Origin: Blasia pusilla
Taxonomy: Eukaryota > Marchantiophyta > Marchantiopsida > Blasiales
NCBI GenBank assembly: GCA_050084515.1
Contig: CM114271.1
Span: forward strand, 59,644,001 to 59,708,000
DNA length: 64,000 bases
Direction: 5' to 3'
Shown here piece after piece: positions 44,976 through 57,399 of the stretch. The notes under the pieces are model-generated. The model made no database searches, had not been told where the DNA came from, and was given only the letters and a program-made list of their open reading frames with translations. The position numbers and the translations under genes are program-made. Every line of letters begins with the position of its first letter. Position 1 is the first letter of the stretch.

Positions 44976-45305
44976 GTGGATGAGCAGTGTCGGATGAGAT
45001 CACGACAGATCAACACGGTTGCGTTGGTGAGCCCCATGCCTACCGAGACGGTGGAGGCAGTGGCTGGGGGTGAGACTTGAGGAGATCGACACACCAGGGG
45101 AGATCGGGAGAGACATCCTTGGGATGTTTTGGAGGTATGCCAGGAGATGATAGCCACAACATCGAGCGTAGTTCCGAGCACTACACGTGGAGGAGATCAG
45201 AATTTCCAGTTGGCAGTAGAAGAGCAGCCGAGTGTTGTTGTTCAAGATAGGGTTGCACCATAGCAATGACCGATACCCGCGCCAGAGAGTCCTATCGTAA
45301 TCACG
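44976..45305 (+). other. Linker between methyltransferase and RT in copy A
   Basis: Low-conservation linker. Stops occur near 45262-45275 (VAP, stop, Q, stop, PIPAPES), close to the position where copy B has TAG (40643-40645), so an ORF boundary may lie here. Confidence 0.5.
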
Positions 45306-46283
45306 ATGGAGATTTGGGAGCCAGATATGGGCCCTAAGTTGACAGGAGGAGAGCGGTGCCGGATACACCAATTCCTCAGGAGTTATAGGAGTTGCTTTGC
45401 ATTTAGCATAGAGGATTTGGGTATGCTGAAGGGACCGGGGATCCGCATTGAGTTGTCGAGTGACACGCCGATCTTCCGACGACCCTACAGGAACAGTGAT
45501 ATGGAGAGGGCTGTGATTCAGAGTAGGAGCCAGGACTTGGTCGGAGCAGGACTAGTAGAGATGTCCCATGGGAACTATGCATGTGCCACTGTCATGCCCG
45601 CTAAGAAGGATGTGCATGGCAACTAGACGGATAGGCGGATGTGTGGGGATTACCGACCTATCAATCGACAGACGAAGTCTGATAGGTATGCCATGTCCAC
45701 CCGTAAGGAGATCTTTGATGTGATTGGTCACGCAAAGGTCTTCAGTTCATTAGATTTGCGAGCCGGATACCACCAATTGCCTATGAGATTGGAGGACAAG
45801 CAGAAGATGACATTTTGGGGCATCGATCCTCACGGGAAGGATTGTTTGTACCAATGGCGGTTCTTACCATTGGGGTTAAAGAACGCCCCGGCTGAGTTTC
45901 AAAGGGTCTTGGATAGGATCTTGGCTGGTTTGGATTTTGCTAGGTGTTATATTGATGACATCATAGTCTTTAGCGCCACGGTTGAGGACCATGAGCGACA
46001 TCTAGAGGAGGTGTTTCGATGATTGCAATTACATGGACTGAAGCTACATCCAGGCAAGTGCAAGTTCTTCTACGACCAGATTGAGTACTTGGGTCCTACG
46101 ATATACCCAGGGGGCCTTGGTGTTCAACATACAAAGGTAGAGGCTATCTCACGCATTCCACGCCCTACAAATGTGAGCCGTGTTCGCGCATTCATGGGAT
46201 TTGTGAACTTCTATCGGCGGTACATCAAGGGATTCAGTTCGATTGCGAAGCCTCTTGACCTTGCTGATAAAGGTGGATCATGA
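45306..46283 (+). pseudogene. Reverse transcriptase of copy A
   Basis: Collinear with copy B: PIFRRPYRNSDMER, then TAG at 45624-45626 within 'GN-stop-TDRRMCGDYRPINRQ', then SSLDLRAGYHQLP, FLPLGLKNAPAEFQRVLD and YIDD at 45958-45969. A TGA at 46020-46022 replaces Arg in the EEVFR segment. The connection domain AFMGFVNFYRRYIKGFSSIAKP ends the block. The catalytic residues are present but the stops inactivate it. Confidence 0.88.
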
Positions 46284-46740
46284 GTGGCACTGGGGGGATG
46301 AGCAAGAGCAAGCATTTTAGTTGCTCAAGGACAGGTTGACGTCTGCGCCCATCTTGAGGAGACCGATCTGGGGGCGTCCTTTCCAGTTGCACACAAATTG
46401 GAGCATGTTGGGGCTTGGAGCGGTGCTCACCCAACATGATGATGAGGATAGAGAGTTCGTGGCCGCTTGAACAACGCTGTAGAGGCGAAGTACAGCTCGT
46501 ATGAGGGTGAGTGCTTGGCTGTAGTGTGGGCTATTGCACATTTCAGGTGTTACTTATTTGGCAACCCCTTTACCATCATCACTGATCATCAACCACTGAA
46601 GTGGTTGATGGAGTCCGACAAGCTTATAGGGAAGTTTGCGAGATGGGCTCTATTGTTGCAGGAATATGATTTTCAGGTGGTACATAGACCTGGGACGCTC
46701 AACTAGGATGCAGATGGGTTGAGTCGTAACCCATGCCCGA
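46284..46740 (+). pseudogene. RNase H of copy A
   Basis: After a TGA at 46281 come WHWGDEQEQAF, a stop, then LKDRLTSAPILRRP. A frameshift near 46465 leads to the core EAKYSSYEGECLAVVWAIAH, then TIITDHQPLKWLM and FQVVHRPGTLN, stop, DADGLSR. These are Ty3/gypsy RNase H motifs. This whole domain is missing from copy B. Confidence 0.87.
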
Positions 46741-48221
46741 GTGAGCGAGATACGACTGGAGCTCGATGGCATGGAGAGAGTGATGAGGAGTCAGTGCTAG
46801 GATGGCACGCGTCAGCCTATTTAGGCATGTTGGCTATGGAGAGCCAGAGTGTGGAGACTTCGATGGCGAGGTCTAGTGGAGAGTCTTTGGATCCCGAGGC
46901 CAGTGAGAAGACGACGGGTGGCCGAGATATTCATGAAGATGGAGTACTCTTGGAGTACCTTCGTACTGGTAGCGTTGCGAGCACTATGGGTGCTAAAGAG
47001 CGAGATCGGATCCTATAGCGGGCCACACGGTTCCGTTGGGAGGGGACACATGTTTTGAGGGTTTGGGAGGATGGCAGAGTACGCGTAGTGCCACATCCTT
47101 TGCTGAGAGCACGACTAGTGCAGCCTGCCCACGAGGAGTTGGGTCACTTTGGGGTGAAGCGGACGTACAGCTTGCTCCAGATTCAATATTGATGGCGAGG
47201 CATGTGGACTGACGTTCAGCAGTTTGTTGCCAAGTGCATGGTGTGTGATCAGGTCCGAGCATCGTTCAATGCTCCAACTCCATAGTTGCATCCATTACCG
47301 ATCATGGGCTTAGGGTATAGATGGAGTTTGGATTTTCCAGGAACTTTGCCTTTGACGGAGTGTCACAGTCGTTATGTGTTGGTGATGGTCGAGTACTTCT
47401 CGAAGTGGATCGAGTTGGTTGCATTGCCTGACAAAGCGAGTGAGGGAGTAGCTTATGCCTTCCTTGACAGAGTGCTGAGTCATTATGGCGCACTGGCTGA
47501 GGTGTTGACAGACGAGGGTACTGAGTTTCGCGGTGAGTTCTAGTCCTTGTGTGATCATACGCTCATCGACCATCATACGACTTTGCGAGATCATCTCGAG
47601 GCGGATGGATTAGTGGAGAGAGTTGTGCAGACGGTGAAGAAGCGTTTACGCAAGTATAGCTTGTAAAGAGGTCACCTAGGAGATTGGGACCTCCTGTTGC
47701 CCTGGTTGGCGATGGGATAAAGATTCAGCAGGCAGGCATCCTTAGCGTCTTTTTCACCGTACTTGCTACTTTATGGCCAAGAGCCAGATTTACCTGCGGC
47801 CATTTGTCGAGATGCTGGTGATGTGCTGGACCTTGATGACCCAGATGTATGGATGCGAGCATGTTCTCAGAGGGTTGAGTTGTTTCAGAGAGTGATGCCC
47901 ATGGCGTTCGAGAACTTGGCGATTACGCAACATCGGGATACGTTGAGGAATGCGACTATTCGGGGTGGTGGTTATCGACCAACTATCCAGAGGTTTCATC
48001 AAGGAGATTATGTCTACTTGCAACAGACGGCACCGATGACGTTGGATGTGACTGTAGGGCGCACAATCTTGAGAGTGCGTGACGTTTTGCCATGTGGTGT
48101 TCTCTTGCTAGAGGGACGCGATGGTATGGTATGGAAGGACCATGTGCGTAATTGTGCACCATGTCACCTTCCTAACATTGATGGTATAGTGGATCCGAGC
48201 TTAGTAGTAGTTCCTCCAGGC
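46741..48221 (+). pseudogene. Integrase of copy A
   Basis: A spacer (to about 47010) is followed by the zinc finger HEELGHFGVKRTYSLLQ ... CMVCDQ (47131-47250; Trp to stop in QY-stop-WRG). Catalytic core: LDFPG (first Asp, near 47331) and LTDEGTEF (second Asp, near 47510). A TAG at 47541-47543 lies at the same codon as in copy B. Then EADGLVERVVQT with Glu, further stops (KYSL, stop; AMG, stop), and from 47763 an open 201-codon frame with VELFQRVMPMAFENLAITQ, GRTILRVRDVLPCGVLLL and VWKDHVRNCAPCHLPN leading into the PHD finger. Confidence 0.88.
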
Positions 48222-48368
48222 TTGCATTGTATGTTGTGTGGTTCTGCCCGTGGTGCGGCCACGATGCTAGTCTGTGATGGTTGTTCGAGAGGTTGGCATA
48301 TGGCATGTCTGACGCCACCTCTCACTAGGGTTCCTCGGGGACGATGGATGTGTCCCAGATGTACATAG
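48222..48368 (+). CDS. PHD finger at the C-terminus of the copy A integrase
   Basis: A complete C4HC3 finger: CMLC, CDGC, H in RGWHMAC, WMCPRC, then Thr-stop. All eight zinc ligands and the preceding Trp are kept although the rest of copy A is decayed. It is in frame with the integrase C-terminal domain from 47763. Confidence 0.92.
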   Translation: MHCMLCGSARGAATMLVCDGCSRGWHMACLTPPLTRVPRGRWMCPRCT

Positions 48369-48691
48369 AGGAGATACTAGGAAGGTTTCAATCCCGACTT
48401 TTTCTCTGACATAGATGACAGGAAGGCAACTAACAATGGGGCCACATGAGCACCCGGCCTTCTTGCTCTTAGCATCCGAGAGATTTATGTCATGGTAGGT
48501 AGGGATAGATGGCTATCTCGTGGTGGTGGTTAGAGGGACCTAACCACCAACTAGGGGGGCGATTGGAGATATTTTGGTACTTCTTGTCTTGTTGTTTGGA
48601 TGCCATGAGTTAGCATGGGATCGTGCATGTTTGTGTGTGTGTTCGGTGACAACGATGTATGTTGTGTAGCGATGTGTATGCGCACGACAAC
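48369..48691 (+). other. 3' untranslated region of copy A with polypurine tract
   Basis: The purine tract ctaggggggcgattggagat is at 48551-48570. As in copy B, over 100 bases, including a tgcgcacgacaactg-type tail, separate it from the LTR start at 48692. Confidence 0.6.
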
Positions 48692-48972
48692 TGTCATGTC
48701 CTTTAGGATAGATCGGTGAGATCTAGTAGAGTGTCTTCAAGAGTAGTGGAGGATAGGCCTAGGAGGTTGAGGATGACCTACTGAGGCCCCAAGAAACCTG
48801 AGAGAGCAGGTTTCCCCTTCGTTTTGGCTCATTTGGAGCCATATTGAGAACTTACTATTTTAGGTAAGTACCATTTTGAGTATATGATCGACTTTCTATT
48901 TTTGGTAAGTGGCCCTTGACCTCCTACATCAGGTCAAGAGCCAAGGAGGTGACTTGGGAGAATAGGTTACCA
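48692..48972 (+). repeat. 3' LTR of copy A
   Basis: 281 bp, TGTCATGTCCTTTAGG to GGTTACCA, aligned with 31096-31376. It is more diverged from its partner than the LTR pair of copy B. Confidence 0.82.
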
Positions 48973-51900
48973 TGAGAGAAAAAAACTCAATGAGAGAATG
49001 AAAGCTTATAATGGGAATAAAACTCTGTTTTGAAACTCTGTATGAATGTGTGCTCGTCATATTTCCCTAAACAATCTGAAAGTACTCAACTCAAGAAATT
49101 CTCAACCATTCAAGGCAGAGAGTGAATGACGCAACTCTCAAAAGCACCACTGCTGATATAGAACGCAAATCCACGAAGCAAAGAATTTGAGTTAGAAATC
49201 CGGTAGAAAGTAAGGGAGAACTTAGTGAACACCACAACCAACGAAAAGCTTTGCGTCTCCGACCCAAATAGAGAGAGAACACTTGCGGCTCTTATAGACA
49301 TAGATCAGACGCGGCCCTAATCAAGAGAGAGTAGCGGCTAGGCCTTGAGAGTAGACATGCATCTCAAGAATGTGCAAGAATTGGAAAAAAATCATAGCCC
49401 CTTGCCCACGTCCATGTCCAACCCACCCAAATGTGGGATTGAGAGCTCTCCCAATCTAGCTCTCGCGTTGTAAAGCATATGTGCATTGTAAAGCCCTACC
49501 CTAATGCAAAAGCTGATTAGAAACAAAAATGCGAAAGCTTGCGTGTGCGTTTTGTTGCGACCGCATAAGGGCGGAGCCATGGAAACTAAGAGCGTTCAAC
49601 GTGCTAGTTTTATTGAGAGCGCGTGAGGCCAAGTTGCAGAAATTGAGGACGCATGAAGACAGAGTGGCACAACCTGAGAGCGGAGGCGCAGAAACAAAGT
49701 GCCCGTGAGGCGGGGCCGAAGAAAGCGCGTGAGGCCCACGCTGAAGACAAACGCGTGGGGGGCCGAGGATGGAGCAGCGCTCTCAACAAGAGCGCGTGAG
49801 GGTCTTTCAGAAACCGTAGGGTGGAGAGCTTTCAGAAAAAGCGCGTGAGTGTTGGGCAGCATCGCTACAACAAGGAGAAAGTGTAAGGAGGAAGGGGAGG
49901 GGGTCAGGGCAGCCAAGAGTGGGGAGTGGAAGGGCGGGGCAAGGGGGTTGGCTCGATCGGCGAAGGCGCCTCAACGCGCTTTTCACTGTTTTGTGGAAAT
50001 CTAAGGGCTAGAAAGATTTGGGCTGTTAGATCAGCGAGCAGGCGAGGGCAGTGCCCGTCAGGTGGGTTTTTGGTTCGGGCGAAAGGATAGGGTCTAGTTA
50101 GGTTAGGTTAAGGGTCGGATAGGTTCCCGACTCTATCCCTAACCGAACCCGTATTTTTTAAATCAAACGGATTTTTAAAAAAATTGAAAAAGACCCCCTT
50201 CACCAATTTTTTTCCCTTATTTTTCTCTCTTATCTAAAATTTTCCCCCATTTAATTTTCACTTGGATTTTTTTTTCTCTCATTTCTTTTTTTTTTCCCTT
50301 CAATTTTATCTCGCCCTACAGGTAGACATTTCCTTTTTTTATTTCTCAATAATTCGAGTCGCAATTATCATATTTATTTCATAGTTTTGTGGTGTCTTAT
50401 GTAGATGACGAGTGTCGATGGGTCATTATTGGATGTGGAGAGACAACCGCTAAATGATATCACAAATACACCGATTGTGCAACATATTTCAAGGAGACGT
50501 ATCAACATACAAAAGAGCAATTCTTTGATGTAAGCACCTTTCTTTCATATCCTAATTTACATTGCCATAACATTTTCTATAGTATTTTTATCAAATATTT
50601 ATATTATTATTAGAGAATGTCTTCTTAATTTATAAACATCTATTCTATTTTACAAAAGAGAAATTTTAACTCATGAATTGCTTCACATATTCAACTTGAA
50701 TGCAACATCATTAGTCTGCTAGAGAAAACTTTCAACCAACTTTTAGTTTAAATAATAACACTGATGTATGGTATGCAACCAACATGTATGGAAGATCCTT
50801 CCAACGCCATAGAACCCAGCCATCCACCCCGTTATTCTCGCTCCGTCCGCAATGGGCATCACTATTCTCAGTCGAATCTGCTCACCGATGGCCTCATATA
50901 TTGGGATCAGGAACCCTAATAATTATTCTCCCTCCTCCAACTAGGAAGCGGAGAGTCGACCCAGACAGACGGTTTGCGCCAGTAGATTACGCACGCATCA
51001 TTTTGAGAATGTCAAACATGCGGGAAACGGCCGGTGGCGGACATCTCATTTCATTCCATGGTCTGCCCTGTGTAAGTCGCGACTCTCCGCTGTGAGATTC
51101 CATTCTCGCGCACTTATGTACGAGGTCATCGGCGAAGATGACCAGGAAAATTAGGTACTCTTCCTGATGACGCTAAAAGTCCCCTCGTTATAACGATTCT
51201 CCTCACTGCCGTGATGCAGATGTTCTCCGCTCGTCAATTATCTTTAATGTGTAGGAATGAGAGGAAGTCTGTCTCTGCAAATGCTTACCGCCTTCCAAGT
51301 TCTTCAATGCGTGAAAATTAGCGCAAGTCCGCCGCACGTACTCCACGCGTGCAGGATCAAGCTTGTTCAATGACAGCCACGCCATTGTCGGCCGAAATGG
51401 ATGCGTCTCTCCTCGTTTTGAAACTTCGATTCCCGCTTGAGAAAGCATTGACTTGATCAGAAAATTCTAAACGCAGTGACTAAACTTCGCATAATCTCAC
51501 GAGATTTGCGAAGTCATCGTTGCCGATGCTCTAATCGATGTCTCCTCAGATTAGATCTTCATCTTTGTTTCACAAATCATTGACTCGTTTGCAAACGCCC
51601 AAGTTAAGCGACTAAATTTCCCACACAAGTCCGGGGAATTGGATTTCCTTGGACCTTTCTTCAACGTCTCAATTTGACATACACCATAGCATTTTTGGAA
51701 GTGAAGGATGACATGATGCAATGGTACTTACATAGATTGCAAGCCACGAGCGGAAAACTTCACTTCTTTGTTCCATTTAATTGCGAGTGTCACGACAGTA
51801 TCTCTAGTAGCTATGTTTGAATTTTTTTTGTCAAATGTCCAATAGTTGAAGTGGTTGATAGCACTTTCACATCTACTAAAAAAGTAGTCAAATAATTCCA

Positions 51901-52197
51901 GCATGTCTTATCCATCATTCAGATCAGATTCAATGCATTTTACATCGTCAACTTGTCCCATAAATTACAATTTTCCGATCTCCCCTCATATCTTAAAATT
52001 TATTATTTTCCTCCTTTTTCATGTGAAAATAATGTAACATGAATTTATTGTGGCTTTTGAAAAAAACTTTTCAAATTTCCCAATTACCTTTTTGTTATGT
52101 AAGAAATCTTTCAACAAGAAAACATGAATTTATTTTTCACATTTGAAAATCATAGAGTTGATAGAATTCATTGAGTTTGGTTATTCCATTGCATAGA
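48973..52197. other. Spacer with short unassigned frames
   Basis: At 49615-49860 the word gcgcgtgagg recurs about five times. 50190-50340 is T/C-rich. A 42-codon ATG frame at 50405-50533 (ERQPLNDITNTPIVQHI inside) follows 'tatgtag' and meets GTAAG at 50530, so it could be an isolated exon, but no family is certain. 50760-51480 is GC-balanced with no recognised protein. 51600-52197 is AT-rich. Confidence 0.4.
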
Positions 52198-52569
52198 CTA
52201 GTGATGCGGTTCTTAAAATAAAGTTCAAAGTTAATTTTAACCATAAAAATATAAAATATAATACTTAAGAAAAGAACTAGATGGACATCCCTACAATTAA
52301 AAAAACTCATTCCTTCTTATTTTGAAAAACATCAATCCCTAAAATGCCTCTTGGTACCCCTCCCCATTGAGAATTTGATTCCCTTTCTACGATTGCTACC
52401 ATCTTAGTGTGGAATTTGTGCCATGCTAATGAGTGAAGGGACTAACCATTTTGTATACAAATATTTTCTTGCCGCCCGTAGTATGGGAAATATTTTCTTC
52501 CTACCCAAGTGCCACGTGTCAAGCAGACAAGTGTTTGCAAATCAAGAAGGCACTCTCCAATAATAATAT
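52198..52569 (-). mobile_element. Possible decayed Helitron
   Basis: Minus-strand 5' end TTTATATTATTATTGGAGAG (first C mutated) shares about 110 bases with 5583-5758 (ttgcaaatcaagaaggcac, gccacgtgtcaag). The 3' end CTAG at 52198 is tentative and no good hairpin precedes it. Confidence 0.3.
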
Positions 52570-54435
52570 AAATTAAAAAATATTTCTTGTCTCATTTTCA
52601 AAAAAAAAAATAATCGTGAATTTCTTCGTCATACCCTAGAAAGCATGTAACCTTACTTATTTTGGGGAGAAAATATTTTATCCCGTTACTTCTTAAAACA
52701 ATCGTCTCCCATAGTCCTCCCTTAAACCCTTCTTCTTAAACCCCCTAAGGACTAATGCGTCTTTTTTCAAGAAAATAATTAATTTTAGGAATATTTCTTA
52801 TTCACCGATGAAATTCTATAGAGAAAGATGTTAACAAATTTTGTTTCAATTTTAAATAAATTCTCTCCAAATTTTTTTCACATCTTGGCCCCTAAAAAGA
52901 AGTCATCAATCTGTTGAGTATAAACCAACTCAAACCACATCCATCTATAAATATGTATTATTAGCACAAAAATTAGTGTGTGTGCAATTTTTTAACGCTT
53001 CCCAAAAAAAAGCTTTATTGAAAATTATAAAGATTAGTCTAGTTCTTTAAGAAGAAATTCTCGACTATTTTAGAGAATTTATTTACGAGTTAATTTTTTT
53101 CTCCTCAAACTTCAAAAAATTTGCGTAAGATTTTGGAATGTAATCTCAAAATTTCTGATTCTGTGCATGGGAGGATCCTTATCAATGGTATCCAATATCA
53201 ACATAGAGATACTCTAGTTTTTTCACTGTAAGACATATTAGTATTGAAATATCCAATACAATACTCTAACTATTCCCACCATGTTTCATTATGAAATACA
53301 TTAAGTTCAAATCATGGATCCATCTCAAATGTTCTTGAACTTAAAAAGAAATTCTATCATAAGAGTTTCAAATGTATATTTTCAAGTGACGACATGTAAC
53401 AACCAACCCTAACATTTATCCCTAAGAAAGTCTTCAAAAAACATAGGTGTCAACCAATTCTAATATATGAATGAATTGCACTCTCTTTAACATTATGAAT
53501 CCCCATCCCACCTTCACGAAATTATTCAAAATATCTATTATCAAATTTCATTAGTAATCAAAGGACCTTTGGCATTGTGGAAAAGATGTAAGAAAATAAA
53601 ATATTTCGAAAATGATTCCCATATGCAATAGACAAAAGAAGCCGTTGAGAGATACGTGAGAACTCCAAAATCTTACTCGGTCAAATAAGACACCATCGTC
53701 ATAGCAAGATTACACTTTGACCATAAAAATAGCAAGGACATTGGATAAGGACATTGGATAAGGGCACCGTAAGCGTGAAGAGATTTGTGAGACTTGTATA
53801 TATTTATTCATCGGTATGAAAAAATGCATTTTTGTATGGACCGAAATTCCATGTGGTGAAAAAATGTTTTTTTAAGGACCCAAATTCCATGTGGCGAAAA
53901 ATTACTCTTTTGAACGGACGGAAATCCTTGCGTGTTGATCCCCATCTCTTTCGTTTACTCTTCCACATGAAACCTCAAAGTGGAAAACTTAAATTTTCCA
54001 TTTTAGCCATCAAAACTCATTTTCTAATAAGAAATCTTTGCGTGGTTTTTTGAGGCTGCTGAAAATTCACGAGAAATTTATAAAACATGAAGAGTCAAAT
54101 CCAAATCCACAAAGGAAGTGCCATTGGTAATCCACAAAGAAGAGATTCTAGCGGGCGAAGGAAAAACATGAGACGAACACTACCAAAAGAAGGGCATGGT
54201 TAGAAGAGTGATACTACCTATGATCTCAAAGCCCAAGGAAATGCAGAGGAAGGGGAACAAATATACCACGACGATAGTTGTCACAAAGAGAGCCTTTTAC
54301 CGTTCTCTGTGGATTTTTTTTCGCATGTTTTGGAGTTGGGGTCGAACCTAGTCAAAGAAGGACGAACATGGCAGTTTGAGAGGAGTTCAATAGAACCCTA
54401 AATCACCGTCAATCACCGTGAGGTTGGGAGACGGA
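52570..54435. other. AT-rich spacer
   Basis: No gene is recognised. Small direct repeats occur (gacattggataaggacattggataa near 53730; ccaaattccatgtggcgaaaa near 53840-53900). Confidence 0.45.
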
Positions 54436-55340
54436 CTTGGAGGAAGGGGGCTATTCGTGTCAAAAGCTATGGCAAAGGCGAGAGAGTGAGCTTTGTGTAT
54501 ACAATGTGGGCATGGAGGAGGAACGTGGAATGAGGATGAACCCAATATGTGGAAAGTCGCTAAAAAGGTTGAGCTTTGTGAGGAAACCTAAACCTAGGGA
54601 AAGATGGCAAGCGGGTCAAAGCAAAGCCAGCTGGTGACATATGCAATGGGTCAAGGCTTCAGGATTTCCTAGCCCAAGGTGAAAGATGGCAAATTTGGAC
54701 CTTGTGGAAACCCGGTCAAGGTTCAGGTTTGGCGAAGAGAATGTAGACATGAAGGAACGCGGAGCCCTATCGATTGAATAGCAGTCAAAGAGTGAGGTTT
54801 GGCGAAGAGAATGTAGACATGAAGGAACACGGAACCCTATCGGTTGAATGGCAGTCAAAGAGTGAGGTCTGGCGAATGCCGTGCGGCGGACATGGAGGAA
54901 GGCAGCGCTTTGGGGACGAACCTAAAGGGACGGTCAAACAGCGAGCTTTGGTCACGCAATGTGGACATGGGAGAACATGGAAATTCCGGGCGAACGCAAC
55001 CGGAGAAAAAGCCGGTCAAAGTGGGAGTTTTGGTCTTGCCCTTCCCTCGGACACGACGAACACGGCTGTTCGGAATGCATTCAGCTGCGGTGAAAAGCCC
55101 AGTCAAACTGCGAGTTTGGCTCATCCAATGTCGATGTGTACATGGAGGAACATGGACGTATGGGATCGACCCCAATAACCCCCTACTGGTTTCTTTTTCT
55201 TTTAAAAAGAAAATAGCAGTCAAAGTACTGTGAGCAACAAAAATGTGACCCGCAGAACCCGGAAATTCCGGCGGGGGGGGAATGGATAAAAAAGAAAAGA
55301 AAAGTCAAAGCATGAACTTTGTGGGGAGAGCCGGTCAAAG
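54436..55340. repeat. Degenerate minisatellite
   Basis: The words gtcaaag..gtgag.tttg followed by caatgtgg.catggaggaac and catgg recur at irregular 70-140 base spacing (for example 54780, 54946, 55016, 55095, 55329). Within it 54717-54866 is a clean tandem duplication of 70-base period (ggtttggcgaagagaatgta in each unit). Frames through it, including those of about 130 codons on both strands, are repeat products. Confidence 0.6.
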
Positions 55341-55416
55341 AGTGACTTTCATTAATACTTTGTGGGTATTGTCGAACACATCGTTTTGTACACATAGTTT
55401 TGATTAAAACTCGGGA

Positions 55417-55528
55417 GTCAATATTGGCATCGTTGTAAGGGAGGGCATGGACGAACGTGGTCGTGGGATTAAGTCAATATTGGCATCGTTGTGAGGGAGG
55501 GCATGGACGAACGTGGTCGTGGGATTAA
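55417..55528. repeat. Tandem duplication, 56-base period
   Basis: gtcaatattggcatcgttgt through cgtgggattaa occurs twice in direct succession with one or two differences. Confidence 0.95.
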
Positions 55529-57364
55529 TGACCATTTATGATGGACAAATAAGAAGGTTTAATACGAATAACGAAACTCATCAATTGACCTTCGGACAAC
55601 TTTTCGAGAGCCATGGTTCGTAAGAAAAGGAACACCATCACATAAGTTTTAGCCCTATTTAGAGAATTCTCCAAATTCTAACTGCGTTTTCCTATACATG
55701 CCCATTCTTCTCAAAGGTTGGATAGAGCAAAGTGGATCTCTACTTCACCCTTTAAAGTGTGGTGGATGTGGTCAATTCTGATCTAAGATGGGAGACTTGT
55801 ACACGGAGGAGTTGATATTGGGAGTAATGTTGTTGCCGTAGCGGCAAAGAAAATTGTGAGGTTCTATTTAGAGTGAGACTTTAGCCTAGGGTTTTTCTCC
55901 TTGGCGATGGAGGTGTTCGGTTGTCTCCATCCACATTTTTGCAAATTTGATTGCAACACCGGTGAGGAGGGTGTGTGAGTTGAGTGATTACCCATCTTCA
56001 TCCGCGGATTGGTTCATTGTCAACCTCCAAAGAAAATTTGGCATCTCACTAGGCACAAGCTCATATGTTAAGATGGAGATTTTTGATAATGAGTGCTTCT
56101 TTGATAATATATCCCAGATGTAGCCTTCAATCAAAGGGTGCTATTTTTCTAGAACCAATCTTCTTCATCATATATGTCATGACTATAGGGATCAATGTGA
56201 GATTATATCGAGGCCTAAATGGATGTTTTGTTATAGTCATTTTAGAAGGTCATTGATGACCTACTACCTTGGAGATGACTTAGGTATGCAAGTAGGTCAC
56301 CCTTCTCGTACGAATACATATCGTTTACCACATACGTCAATTTTCATCAACACATATCTAAGATCAATCTATCTTAAGAATCCTAGAACCTCTTTCCACA
56401 AGCGATTGAACATACCCAATTAAAATATTATTTTAAATATAAACTCCAAAACCAGAGTTGGTCTAAAATGTAAACCTACTCTAGAGATTGAACTCCATTC
56501 TGGTAATGTTCCAACAAAATATTAACTCCTCTTGTGGCTCATTTACACTCAATATGCACATCTTGCTTCTAGTATATAGATCTGAATCAATATAGAATCA
56601 AAAATAAATGTGTGATCTCATTATTAAACCTAGCCCACTCTTACATCACCATAGTTGCATTGTATCACAAATCCCAACTTTAGGTCTGACATCGAAAACA
56701 TAACCTCCATCGGGGGCTCTTCTAGCAAGTCTAGAGTAACTTTTGTGCATAGGTTACCCATTTACAGCAAGTGATAAAGGATTTCGATTACACAATGCAT
56801 TCGACTTTACAATTGCAAGCTACAACACAAAGCCCTCTCCATATGAATCAAGTGTAATCACATTAACAAAAGACCTCACAAAAGAGGACACTCTCAGTAG
56901 TGATACATCTCACTCAGCCCCATTGGCCCAAATGACATCACCAATCATTAAGGCACCTAAATATGCCACAAAGTACGTAGTACATAACAACCCCTTAAAG
57001 AGTGTCACCCATCAAAGGAAAGGATAACCTATACATATAAATCGCCTCCAAGATAGCATATAACCATGACCTCATGTAGTGGAAGCTACAAAAGACCCCT
57101 CCACACCTCAATGTACTTTTGCCTTACCTCTCTAACGTTATGATGTCCTTCCTTTTTGTGTTTGGTGGCACATTATTTTGTGTCACGCAAATATTGTGGT
57201 TCCTCTTGAGCTTATAAGTCTTAAGGAGGGTGGCATTAGAGAGATTGACCTCTTGCGAGAGTCCTTCTATTATGGGGCATGAACATGCTCTCTTATTAGA
57301 ATATCAAGATGAGAAGTAGTTGAGGGAGATTATCTATGGATAATATGGTGCTTCATGTTGGTAA
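55529..57364. other. Spacer, no gene recognised
   Basis: A 'cctagggttttt' motif (plant telo-box-like) precedes an ATG near 55907, but the following frame is short. The frame at 56743-57027 has no known domain and begins with GTG. Confidence 0.4.
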
Positions 57365-57399
57365 CACTAGTACAAAACTCCCCTCTGGATGACTTAGAA

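Larger units (their letters stand above)
31096..48972 (+). mobile_element. Outer DNMT/PHD Ty3-gypsy-type retrotransposon (copy A), split by copy B
   Basis: Bounded by 281-bp direct repeats, 31096-31376 and 48692-48972, both starting TGTCA and ending ...GGTTACCA. Between them, excluding the nested insertion 35398-43651, lie a leader, a gag remnant with CCHC zinc knuckles, an aspartic protease, a cytosine-5 DNA methyltransferase, RT, RNase H, integrase and a C-terminal PHD finger, all on the plus strand. RT-RNaseH-IN order is that of Ty3/gypsy. The protease region stops at about 35390 (GDGRLS) and resumes at 43650 (QLPV), which proves the nesting. The LTRs differ by roughly a tenth by eye, more than those of B. 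Many stops and frameshifts make it a dead copy. I could not find a target-site duplication or a standard Met primer site. Confidence 0.88.

Noticed and set aside
31091-48977. Target-site duplication of copy A
   Set aside because: The five bases on the two sides (ttaca and tgaga) do not match.
54774-55233. Three frames of 122-134 codons
   Set aside because: All are readings of the minisatellite; the sequence repeats explain them.
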